In this document: positions 15,333 to 21,251 of the stretch, piece after piece | Layout of the letters: each line of letters begins with the position of its first letter | Position numbering within the stretch: position 1 is the stretch's first letter | NCBI GenBank assembly: GCA_944325235.1 | Contig: CALUZE010000005.1 | Span: 1-21,251 of the forward strand | Length of the DNA: 21,251 nt | Source: an uncultured Elusimicrobiales bacterium | GTDB taxonomy: Bacteria; Elusimicrobiota; Elusimicrobia; Elusimicrobiales; Elusimicrobiaceae | Direction: 5' to 3' | The notes under the pieces: model-generated | Seen by the model: the letters and a program-made list of their open reading frames with translations, nothing else | Databases searched by the model: none | What the model was told of the DNA's origin: nothing | Program-made: the position numbers and the translations under genes

Positions 15333-15353
15333 TCGCCCGCCGATTGCTACAAT
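15325..15353 (+). promoter_or_regulatory. Promoter inside the end of cysK for the exported-protein gene, apparently leaderless
   Basis: TTGAAT (15325-15330), exactly 17 bp, then TACAAT (15348-15353), ending 6 bp before the ATG at 15360. TTGC precedes the -10, as at 1361 and in front of purB. No Shine-Dalgarno sequence is present. Confidence 0.65.
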
Positions 15354-15359
15354 ACAAGT

Positions 15360-16223
15360 ATGAACAAATGGCTGACAGCCGGGCTGCTGGCGTGTGCAGT
15401 GTGTCTGCCCCTTGCGGCCCAGCCTTATGGAAATACGGAAGACGAAATCGTGATTGAAATGCACGGGGAACCGGCGGCTGTGCGGCCGTCCGTGTCCATT
15501 TGGAACAAAACCGCCCCGCAGCTTACGCGCCTGTTCCGCGGCAAAGACCGCACCTATGTGCTTTACCACGTGGAAAATGTGTCCACCAAAGACGATATCC
15601 TCGCTTCCGAAGACGGCAAAGAATATGCCTACGTCCGCTACGGCAGCGATGACGGCAGTTACCGCAAATTTTTGTTCAAAGCCGAAGATCCGCAAACCTT
15701 CGTGGCCTGCGCCGCCAACATTGCAGACGTCCTGGCCGTGAACAAGAAATACAAAGTGAACTTGGGCGTGGACCGGAAAGATTTTTTGCAAGCCTACGAA
15801 AAACAAGCCACGCTGATGAACCTGGTGGATAATACGGCCGGCAAGACGTACACCGTCTATCAGCTGAACTATTCGGACATCAACAACAAAAAACCCTCTC
15901 CGCATTATTTTATGTTTGACCAGGACACGCTGGTGCGCACCTTCGCCGGGGATGACGCTTATTATAATTTTGTAAGCCAGATTTCCGCCGGCAATAAAAA
16001 ACTGACCGTCCAACAAAAAGCGGCCAAACAGCAGCGCCAGGCCCAACTGCAAAAAGAGCGCCAGGAAGCGCAGGAACGCGCCAACCGCCCCGTGCGCAAA
16101 GCACTCGTTTCCGGCGGCACGGTGGAAGACCAAATGTATATGCCCCGCGCCGTAAACGCCACGCCGCTGCCGGCCTTAACCCCCAGCAAAATCCCGGCGG
16201 GCACGCCGCTTATCAACCAGTAA
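15360..16223 (+). CDS. Exported protein of unknown function
   Basis: I do not recognise this 287-residue protein. It begins with a Sec-type signal peptide (MNKWLTAGLLACAVCLPLAA, probable cleavage near residue 20). A mixed alpha/beta region of about 190 residues follows, with many Tyr, Lys and Asp and no repeat. Residues 218-242 are a Gln/Lys/Glu/Ala-rich helix that could form a coiled coil. The last 45 residues are Pro/Ala-rich without predicted structure. No catalytic motif is evident, and the signal has no convincing lipobox. A periplasmic or surface location is inferred. The gene has its own promoter and a non-overlapping downstream neighbour (cardiolipin synthase-like) with its own promoter, so context gives little help. 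Confidence 0.75.
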   Translation: MNKWLTAGLLACAVCLPLAAQPYGNTEDEIVIEMHGEPAAVRPSVSIWNKTAPQLTRLFRGKDRTYVLYHVENVSTKDDILASEDGKEYAYVRYGSDDGSYRKFLFKAEDPQTFVACAANIADVLAVNKKYKVNLGVDRKDFLQAYEKQATLMNLVDNTAGKTYTVYQLNYSDINNKKPSPHYFMFDQDTLVRTFAGDDAYYNFVSQISAGNKKLTVQQKAAKQQRQAQLQKERQEAQERANRPVRKALVSGGTVEDQMYMPRAVNATPLPALTPSKIPAGTPLINQ

Positions 16224-16246
16224 AACTGCTAACCTAAATTTTATCC

Positions 16247-16281
16247 TTTCAAAGGAGCCTGTATTTCCTATAATGGAAATA
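16247..16281 (+). promoter_or_regulatory. Promoter of the cardiolipin synthase-like gene, apparently leaderless, within a dyad
   Basis: A perfect TATAAT (16269-16274) ends 6 bp before the ATG at 16281; TTTCAA (16247-16252) is a fair -35 at 16 bp. The -10 is framed by a perfect 7-bp dyad, TATTTCC (16262-16268) and GGAAATA (16275-16281). AAAGGAG at 16251-16257 is too far upstream to serve the ATG and would lie outside the transcript. Confidence 0.6.
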
Positions 16282-17720
16282 TGCATATGGATCCTGTTTC
16301 AATGTCCTCTTTTGGAATAGCCGGGTTACTGTATTTAATTTTGCAAATTGTGGTAACCGGGCACATCATTTGCCGCAAGGACGACGTAAAAAGTTCTTTC
16401 GGCTGGATTGGCCTCGTGTGGCTTACCCCGCTTTTGGGCAGTATCATCTACGTTGTATTTGGCATCAACCGTATCCGCCGCAAAGCCCTTTCCCTGCGCA
16501 ACAAAGGGCCGGACATCTTCACCCTCACCGGCAAAACGGAAGAAGAAATCCAGCAAGAAATTCCCCGCCCCTTGTTGCAGTTAATGCGCCTGGGCTACAA
16601 GGTGCACCCCCAGCGCTTTGCCTTGGGCAACACGGCCCGCGCATACGTGAACGGGGACGAAGCCTATCCCGCCATGTGCCGGCTGATTGCCGGCGCCAAA
16701 AAAGAAGTGCTGATGGAAAGCTATATTTTTAATAACGACCGCGCCGGAAAAATGTTTACAAACGCCCTGCGGCAAGCCGCCCAAAACGGAGCCAAGGTAA
16801 AAGTGTTGGTGGACGGCGTAGGGCTGAATTATTCCAAGCCCACGATTGCCGCCGCCCTCAAGCGGTTGCCGGGGGTGGAATTTTCGGTCTTTTTGCCTTC
16901 TAAAAAACCGATTGATTTACCGTTTGTCAATTTGCGCAACCACCGCAAAATTTTAATTGTGGACGGGCAGGAAGCCGTCTTTGGCGGGATGAACGTGGCC
17001 GAGGGGAACCTGGTCAGCACGAACCCCAAAGAACCGATCCAGGACGTCACCTTCCACGTGCAGGGGCCGGTGGTGGACCAGATGTCGCGCGTGTTTGAGG
17101 AAGATTGGATCTTCTCCGGGAAGAAACACTTTATCCCGGCTTCGTTCCGCGCCAAAGGCCCGCTGCCCGGCAAAATGCCCGCGCGTATCATCCCGGACGG
17201 GCCGGACGCCGATTACGGCAAAATTGAACAAATGATGTTGGGCGCTTTAACCTGCGCGCAAAAAACGGTGCAAATCGTTACGCCGTATTTCCTGCCCGAA
17301 AACGAAATGCTGGTCAACCTGGAGCTGGCTGCCATGCGCGGAGTGGATGTGGAAATCATTCTGCCGTCCAAGAGCAACATTTTTGGGATGGACGGCGCCA
17401 TGCGTGCCAATTTTGCGCGGCTGCTTAAAAAGGGCGTCAAAATCTACCGCACGCCGCCGCCGTTTGACCACAGCAAAATGATGTTGGTGGACCGCGTGTG
17501 GGTGTTTGTCGGTTCGGCCAACTGGGACGTGCGCAGCTTTAAGCTGAATTTTGAGTGTAATTTGGAATGCTTTGATAAAGCCCTGGCCCAACAAATCGGC
17601 CAGATTATTGCCCGTAAAAAAGAAAACGCCCATATGGAGAAACTGGAGGACCACCTCCATCCGTCCCTGTGGCGCACGCTGGCGGACAATACGCTGCGCC
17701 TGCTGACGCCTTATTATTAA
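16281..17720 (+). CDS. cls: Cardiolipin synthase-like phospholipase D family protein
   Basis: This membrane enzyme probably condenses phosphatidylglycerol (or PG and PE) into cardiolipin. The 479 residues match bacterial Cls. Two N-terminal transmembrane helices (about 12-32 and 40-62) form the PLDc_N domain. Two catalytic HKD motifs follow: HRKILIVDG with His221, Lys223 and Asp228, and HSKMMLVDR with His397, Lys399 and Asp404, each followed by the usual glycine-rich stretch (FGGMN, GSANWD). The ATG at 16281 fits the promoter position; a second in-frame ATG lies two codons downstream. The next gene starts 1 bp after its stop, so they form an operon. Other PLD-family activities cannot be excluded. 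Confidence 0.92.
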   Translation: MHMDPVSMSSFGIAGLLYLILQIVVTGHIICRKDDVKSSFGWIGLVWLTPLLGSIIYVVFGINRIRRKALSLRNKGPDIFTLTGKTEEEIQQEIPRPLLQLMRLGYKVHPQRFALGNTARAYVNGDEAYPAMCRLIAGAKKEVLMESYIFNNDRAGKMFTNALRQAAQNGAKVKVLVDGVGLNYSKPTIAAALKRLPGVEFSVFLPSKKPIDLPFVNLRNHRKILIVDGQEAVFGGMNVAEGNLVSTNPKEPIQDVTFHVQGPVVDQMSRVFEEDWIFSGKKHFIPASFRAKGPLPGKMPARIIPDGPDADYGKIEQMMLGALTCAQKTVQIVTPYFLPENEMLVNLELAAMRGVDVEIILPSKSNIFGMDGAMRANFARLLKKGVKIYRTPPPFDHSKMMLVDRVWVFVGSANWDVRSFKLNFECNLECFDKALAQQIGQIIARKKENAHMEKLEDHLHPSLWRTLADNTLRLLTPYY

Positions 17721-17721
17721 T

Positions 17722-18468
17722 ATGCTTTACAAACAACCCCTCCCGGCAGAAGTTCTCACCGCACACGGCCGTCCCACGCAGGACGCTCTGCCGCGGCGTT
17801 TTACCGTGTGCATTTGGAACTGGCAGAAGTGCAAACAAAAAAGCTGGACGGAAGACTTTCAAAAAATTTCCGCCGCGGCCGATTTGTTTTTGGCGCAGGA
17901 AGTGCACCGCACCGACAAAGTGCAAACGATCATGGACGCCGCCCCGTATTATTGGACGGGCGCGGTCAGTTTCTTTTCGCTCAAGGACAACAGCCCCATC
18001 GGCGTGGCCACCGGCTGCACCGCCAAACCTGCGCAAGTGGCTTTTTCGGCCGCCCAGCGCGAGCCCATTTTGCGTATGCCCAAAATGACGCTGGCCACGC
18101 TGGTTCCCTTACAGCACAGCAAACATTCGCTGTTGGTCATCAATGTGCACGCCATCAACTTTACCGGTTTAAAAACGTTTGAAAAGAACCTGCGCTGCGC
18201 GGCCGAACTGCTGTTGGGGTTTAACGGCCCGGTGCTGTTGGGCGGGGATTTCAATTCCTGGAGCAGCAAACGCCGCCGCCTGCTGCAATGCACGGCCAAA
18301 ACGGCCGGGCTGAGTGAAGTAGCCTTTGAGCCGGATGCCCGCACCCGCTTTTGGGGCCGCCCGGTGGATTACCTGTTCGTACGCGGATTAACAGTGCTGG
18401 CGGCGGGCGTACGCGTGACGGACGCCTCGGACCATAACCCCCTGCTTGCCCGGTTGGAACTCCGCTAG
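17722..18468 (+). CDS. Endonuclease/exonuclease/phosphatase-family protein (YafD-like)
   Basis: This 248-residue metal-dependent phosphoesterase fold is shared by DNase I, AP endonucleases and sphingomyelinases. Family residues visible in order are Asn33 in WNWQK, Glu60 in LAQE, His143 in NVHAINF, Asp176 and Asn178 in GGDFNSW, Asp216 in VDYLFVRG, and Asp237-His238 in SDHNPLLA. All catalytic positions appear intact. There is no signal peptide or membrane segment. It starts 1 bp after the stop of the cardiolipin synthase-like gene, without its own Shine-Dalgarno sequence, so it depends on coupled translation. The linkage suggests a lipid or nucleic-acid phosphodiester substrate; neither is proven. 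Confidence 0.87.
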   Translation: MLYKQPLPAEVLTAHGRPTQDALPRRFTVCIWNWQKCKQKSWTEDFQKISAAADLFLAQEVHRTDKVQTIMDAAPYYWTGAVSFFSLKDNSPIGVATGCTAKPAQVAFSAAQREPILRMPKMTLATLVPLQHSKHSLLVINVHAINFTGLKTFEKNLRCAAELLLGFNGPVLLGGDFNSWSSKRRRLLQCTAKTAGLSEVAFEPDARTRFWGRPVDYLFVRGLTVLAAGVRVTDASDHNPLLARLELR

Positions 18469-18499
18469 CCGGCCCGCCCGAACGCTGCGCCTAATATGG

Positions 18500-18505
18500 T
18501 AAAAT
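18500..18505 (+). promoter_or_regulatory. -10 box of the hydrogenase gene
   Basis: TAAAAT ends 10 bp before the ATG at 18516. No clear -35 and no Shine-Dalgarno sequence were found. A leader of about 0-5 nt is inferred. Confidence 0.4.
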
Positions 18506-18515
18506 ATAGGTAATT

Positions 18516-19982
18516 ATGAACACATCAGACAATAAAGCCGTGTATTTTAAACGCGAAGCCTTAAAAAAAGTCGTAGAGGCTTTTGACAAAGGCACGCTGG
18601 AAAAAAACGCGTACCGTATTCCCTTTGAAGTAATTCCCCCGGATTCCAAATCCGCGGTGCGCTGCTGTATTTATAAAGAACGCGCCGTCTTCCGCGCGCG
18701 CACGTTGGCCGCTATGGGCTGCAGCGTGGAAAAGGACGACGAAGCCACCTCGCTAAACGATTACGCCAAACAGGCGCTCTTGCGCAAAGCGGTGCCGGAA
18801 GTGCCGCTGACCGTAATGGACATTGCCTGCAAAGGCTGTATCAAAGCGCGCCACATCGTTACCGACGCCTGCCAAGGCTGCTTGGCTCGTCCGTGCCAGC
18901 AGGCGTGCAAATTTGGCGCCATTTCGTTTGCGGACGGCAGATCCCACATTGACCCGGACAAATGCAAAAACTGCGGCCAGTGCAAAGCCGTCTGCCCGTA
19001 CAACGCCATTACGTATGTGCCGGTGCCGTGCGAACAATCCTGCCCGGTAAACGCCATCCACAAAGGCGACAACGGATTTGCCGAAATTGATTTTGACAAA
19101 TGCATTTCCTGCGGCCACTGTATGGACGCGTGCCCGTTCGGTGCCATTATGGAACGCAGCCAGCTGATTGATATTTTAAGCCAGATGGAGAGCAGCAACA
19201 AAGTCTGTGCGATGATTGCGCCTTCTATCGTGGGCCAGTTTGACTGCACGCTCCCGCAGCTGATTACCGCCATTAAAAAAGCCGGCTTTGACAAAGTGAC
19301 CGAAGTCGCCGAAGGGGCCGACATCACCACCGCCAACGAAGCGCGCGAACTGGTGGAACGCCTGGAAAAAGGCGTCCGGTTTATGACCACTTCCTGCTGT
19401 GCGGCGTGGATTCAGGCCGTCAAAAAGCACTTGCCGGCGCTGAAAGAATTTGTATCCGCCACCAAGACTCCGGCGGGCTATACGGCCGAAATTGAAAAGA
19501 AAAACGGCTTCATCACCGTGTTTGTGGGGCCGTGCGTTTCCAAACGCGTGGAAGGCATGGAAGACCCGAACATCGACTTTGTGATGACCTACGAAGAACT
19601 CGGCGCCATGTTGGACGCCAAGGGCATCAACCCGGCCGAATGCGAAGAAACCCCGCTGGACCCCAAAATCTCCGGCGAAGCGCGCTACTACGGCGTGACG
19701 GGCGGCGTGGCCCAAGCGGTGGAAAACGCCATCGCCGGCAAACGCCCGTTCAAAAAAATGGCCATCAACGGCTTGGATAAAAAGACGATGATGCTGTTAA
19801 ACGCGTATGCCAAGGGCGCGGGCGACTTCCAGCTGCTGGAAGTGATGAGCTGCAAAGGCGGCTGTATTGGCGGGCCCTGCACGATTAAAAAGCAGGCGGC
19901 CGTCATTAAGCCGATTAAGGACCTGGTGGCCCAAAGCCCCAAAGTGCCTTGCGCGCTGGACGAAAAGAAAGAAACCAAATAA
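18516..19982 (+). CDS. Monomeric [FeFe] hydrogenase with ferredoxin domains, variant (group B-like) H-cluster motifs
   Basis: This soluble enzyme would interconvert H2 with protons and electrons. It has 488 residues. Cys119/122/127/131, Cys150/153/156/160 and Cys196/199/202/206, with extra Cys172 and 176, form ferredoxin-like [4Fe-4S] sites. The H-cluster domain follows: L1 is TSCCAAW (292-298), where the common form is TSCCPxW. L2 is VGPCVSKRVE with Cys340, where Gly replaces the Met of MPC. L3 is EVMSCKGGCIGG with Cys446 and Cys450. All four H-cluster cysteines are kept. These variants fit the less studied group B enzymes, and the length matches. Electrons probably come from ferredoxin. No partner subunits or HydEFG maturases are in the window. 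It is monocistronic, with a terminator. Confidence 0.92.
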   Translation: MNTSDNKAVYFKREALKKVVEAFDKGTLEKNAYRIPFEVIPPDSKSAVRCCIYKERAVFRARTLAAMGCSVEKDDEATSLNDYAKQALLRKAVPEVPLTVMDIACKGCIKARHIVTDACQGCLARPCQQACKFGAISFADGRSHIDPDKCKNCGQCKAVCPYNAITYVPVPCEQSCPVNAIHKGDNGFAEIDFDKCISCGHCMDACPFGAIMERSQLIDILSQMESSNKVCAMIAPSIVGQFDCTLPQLITAIKKAGFDKVTEVAEGADITTANEARELVERLEKGVRFMTTSCCAAWIQAVKKHLPALKEFVSATKTPAGYTAEIEKKNGFITVFVGPCVSKRVEGMEDPNIDFVMTYEELGAMLDAKGINPAECEETPLDPKISGEARYYGVTGGVAQAVENAIAGKRPFKKMAINGLDKKTMMLLNAYAKGAGDFQLLEVMSCKGGCIGGPCTIKKQAAVIKPIKDLVAQSPKVPCALDEKKETK

Positions 19983-19994
19983 GGTGCTTTTAAA

Positions 19995-20026
19995 CCAAAA
20001 ACCCCGCTCCAAAGAGCGGGGTTTTT
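19995..20026. terminator. Bidirectional intrinsic terminator between hydrogenase and pilin 2
   Basis: CCCCGCTC (20002-20009), loop CAAA, GAGCGGGG (20014-20021) then T5, with A5 on the left side. It serves the hydrogenase on the plus strand and pilin 2, which stops at 20032, on the minus strand. Confidence 0.9.
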
Positions 20027-20031
20027 AAATG

Positions 20032-20604
20032 CTATTTAATGGTTGTACTGGTTATTTTATAAGCGGGGACCCCTTTGTGCTGTTGAACAGGCTCTTGAGT
20101 AAGATAATTACACATTTTGTTGTACTTCTCCGTTCCCCCCATGCAGAAAATATCCCCTACTTCCGCGCCTAAGCCTTTTGCCGTAGAAGGATTAATCACC
20201 ATAAACAGTTGGGGAAAATCTGTCGTACGCACCACAAAAATACCGCCTCCGCCGGAAGTAATTTGCCAACCCGCCGGCTGGATTTTTATCTTGCTGTCGC
20301 AATAAATATTGGTGGCACTATTTAAAACATAGTCGGAATAAGAAATTCCCGTCTGCGACGCAAACGCCTCCAAATCCAAGCAAATCGTATTTCCCCCATC
20401 TAAGACATAAAGGTCTCTCCCTCTTTTTAAGGCTTGTAATATCGGCAAACGCTGTGTTAATTTACTTTTTGTAACGGCTTTTTGATACTGTGGCAACGCT
20501 ACCGCCGCCAAGATACCAATGATCAAAACGACTACTAACAGCTCTATTAGCGTAAATCCGGCGTTTTTGCGCGTCAGCCTAGTTTTTTGATAAATTCGTC
20601 CCAT
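20032..20604 (-). CDS. Type IV pilin-like (pseudopilin) protein, pilin 2
   Basis: The 190-residue precursor has the same start as pilin 1: leader with IYQK, cleavage at Gly16/Phe17, GFTLIELLVVVLIIGILAA, Glu21 as mature Glu5, then ALPQYQKAV. After about residue 50 the two proteins share no obvious similarity. The C-terminal domain has four cysteines (75, 102, 154, 165), so up to two disulfides, and a Gly-rich loop (118-121). The two pilins are close in DNA over roughly the first 120 bp of coding sequence and diverge afterwards. The start at 20604 is fixed by identical promoter geometry. Export and assembly machinery are not in this window. Role as major, minor or competence pilin is unknown. 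Confidence 0.9.
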   Translation of the reverse strand: MGRIYQKTRLTRKNAGFTLIELLVVVLIIGILAAVALPQYQKAVTKSKLTQRLPILQALKRGRDLYVLDGGNTICLDLEAFASQTGISYSDYVLNSATNIYCDSKIKIQPAGWQITSGGGGIFVVRTTDFPQLFMVINPSTAKGLGAEVGDIFCMGGTEKYNKMCNYLTQEPVQQHKGVPAYKITSTTIK

Positions 20605-20624
20605 AGACCCAATTTATCAAAAAA
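20583..20624. repeat. Perfect inverted repeat spanning the -10 box and start codon of pilin 2
   Basis: TTTTTTGATAAATT (20583-20596) and AATTTATCAAAAAA (20611-20624) are exact 14-bp complements around a 14-bp centre holding the ATG. The geometry is identical to that at pilin 1, although the centre sequence differs. Confidence 0.9.
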
Positions 20625-20638
20625 AAAAAACGAGTCAA
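20611..20638 (-). promoter_or_regulatory. Promoter of pilin 2 with T12 spacer
   Basis: TTGACT (20638-20633), 16-bp spacer with T12, TAAATT (20616-20611), ending 6 bp before the ATG at 20604. Base-for-base identical to the pilin 1 promoter. Confidence 0.72.
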
Positions 20639-20642
20639 GCCT
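20611..20642 (-). repeat. 32-bp exact dispersed repeat, copy 2
   Basis: Identical to 7985-8016 in sequence and in position relative to the pilin start codon. The sequence further upstream (20643 onward) is unrelated to that of copy 1. Confidence 0.93.
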
Positions 20643-20675
20643 GTTCGCCGCCGGCCTGGCTAGCGTTTTCCCGCA

Positions 20676-20702
20676 ATAAAAACCCCGCTCCGACGAGCGG
20701 GG
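20676..20702 (-). terminator. Intrinsic terminator of the ribosomal protein unit
   Basis: On the minus strand CCCCGCTC (20702-20695), loop GTCG and GAGCGGGG (20690-20683) are followed by T5. It lies about 36 bp after the rpsI stop. The stem is the same as that of the terminator at 20002-20021. Confidence 0.85.
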
Positions 20703-20738
20703 TTTGTAAAGCATCTCCTGCAAGTTTCCAGCCAACGA

Positions 20739-21134
20739 TTAACGTTTGGAGAACTGGAAGCGTTTGCGGGCGCCGGGCTGACCGGGTTTCTTTCTTTCCA
20801 CCATACGAGGATCGCGGGTGAGATAACCGGCCTTCTTGACGGCTTTTTTAAGATCTTCGCTGATCGCGGCCAAGGAGCGCGCAATCGCGTGGCGCAACGC
20901 GCCGGCCTGAGAGGATACGCCGCCGCCCATTACTTTGGCGTTGACGTCGTATTCTTTTTCCAGGTTGGTCACCACGAGCGGCGCCTTAACGGCGGCTTTG
21001 CAGCGGGCGTGGTTGCCGAAATATTCGTCCAAGGATTTGGCGTTCACGGTGATGACGCCTTTACCTTTCAAAAGTTCTACCTGGGCGACGGAGGTTTTTC
21101 TTCTTCCGGTTTTGAGTTCTTTCGTATTGTTCAT
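20739..21134 (-). CDS. rpsI: 30S ribosomal protein S9
   Basis: This small-subunit protein contacts the P-site tRNA through its C-terminal tail. The 131 residues match the bacterial length. Conserved segments are TGRRKTSVAQV near the N-terminus, GKGVITVN, the GGGVSSQAGALRHAIARSL core, and the invariant basic end ARKRFQFSKR. The ATG at 21134 has GAGGGA upstream and follows the rplM stop by 15 bp, the universal rplM-rpsI pairing. The pair's promoter would lie beyond the right edge. Confidence 0.97.
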   Translation of the reverse strand: MNNTKELKTGRRKTSVAQVELLKGKGVITVNAKSLDEYFGNHARCKAAVKAPLVVTNLEKEYDVNAKVMGGGVSSQAGALRHAIARSLAAISEDLKKAVKKAGYLTRDPRMVERKKPGQPGARKRFQFSKR

Positions 21135-21149
21135 AAATTTCTATCCCTC

Positions 21150-21251
21150 TTATTTACCAAAGCGTTCGGTGAAGGCGTGTTCTTCGCCGGCGAACAGTCT
21201 CAAGCGTTTCATTCTGGGCGCGCGGAGTTTGTTTTCGTCCAACATTCTCTT
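21150..21251 (-). CDS. rplM: 50S ribosomal protein L13, C-terminal end only
   Basis: Only the last 33 codons and the TAA stop are in the window. The visible end includes RMLDENKLRAPRMKRLRLF and then AGEEHAF, which match the L13 C-terminus (leucine/lysine-rich strand then a G-x-EH motif). The position directly upstream of rpsI supports the call. The rest lies to the right. Confidence 0.88.
   Translation of the reverse strand, partial: KRMLDENKLRAPRMKRLRLFAGEEHAFTERFGK

Noticed and set aside
7985..20642. Composite transposon bounded by the two 32-bp repeats
   Set aside because: The repeats are direct relative to their pilin genes, they are promoters, no transposase or integrase lies between them, and the enclosed genes are ordinary chromosomal functions.
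20683..20702. CRISPR or other direct-repeat array from the repeated CCCCGCTC hairpins
   Set aside because: The copies are isolated, each follows a stop codon and carries a T-run; they are terminators. No spaced repeat array is present anywhere.

Overview
The window looks like a chromosomal segment of a moderately GC-rich, Gram-negative-type anaerobe. It encodes an RND efflux trio with an outer-membrane lipoprotein, a monomeric [FeFe] hydrogenase, and two small type IV pilin-like proteins with the N-terminal motif GFTLIELLVVVLIIGILAA. Dispersed paralogous short pilins of this form, together with a free-standing [FeFe] hydrogenase, suggest an Elusimicrobiota-like gut lineage. That assignment is inference; the window has no rRNA or other decisive marker.

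Layout. 1-1229 (-): N-terminal part of a Cu(+)-type P-type ATPase. 1361-2656 (+): CNNM/CorC-type membrane protein. 2705-4243: an HxlR-family regulator (-) divergent from two flavin-reductase-like genes (+). 4323-4922 (-): HAD phosphatase. 5013-7416 (-): purB-purA, overlapping by 8 bp; PurA is the compact, archaeal-like form. 7475-7978 (-): pilin 1. 7979-8206: non-coding stretch holding the pilin promoter, a foldable element and a terminator. 8207-14262 (-): adaptor, inner-membrane pump and outer-membrane factor of a tripartite RND system, tightly packed. 14421-15332 (+): cysteine synthase. 15360-16223 (+): unrecognised exported protein. 16281-18468 (+): cardiolipin synthase-like protein plus an endonuclease/exonuclease/phosphatase-family protein, 1 bp apart. 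18516-19982 (+): [FeFe] hydrogenase with variant H-cluster motifs. 20032-20604 (-): pilin 2. 20739-21251 (-): rpsI and the 3' end of rplM.

The most unusual signal is shared by the two pilin genes, which lie about 12.6 kb apart. They have an identical 32-bp promoter block: a TTGACT -35, a 16-bp spacer containing T12, and a TAAATT -10. In both, the -10 region and T-tract form one arm of a perfect inverted repeat whose other arm lies inside the coding sequence (codons for IYQK), with the start codon in the 14-bp centre. This suggests a dispersed, commonly controlled and possibly phase-variable pilin cassette family.

Several other genes (1361, 7416, 15360, 16281, 18516) have a -10-like hexamer ending only 6-10 bp before the ATG and no usable Shine-Dalgarno sequence, which points to leaderless transcription. 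Other genes have ordinary leaders with GGAG-type sites. GC-rich hairpins with T-runs close most transcription units, and several lie between convergent genes and read as terminators on both strands.
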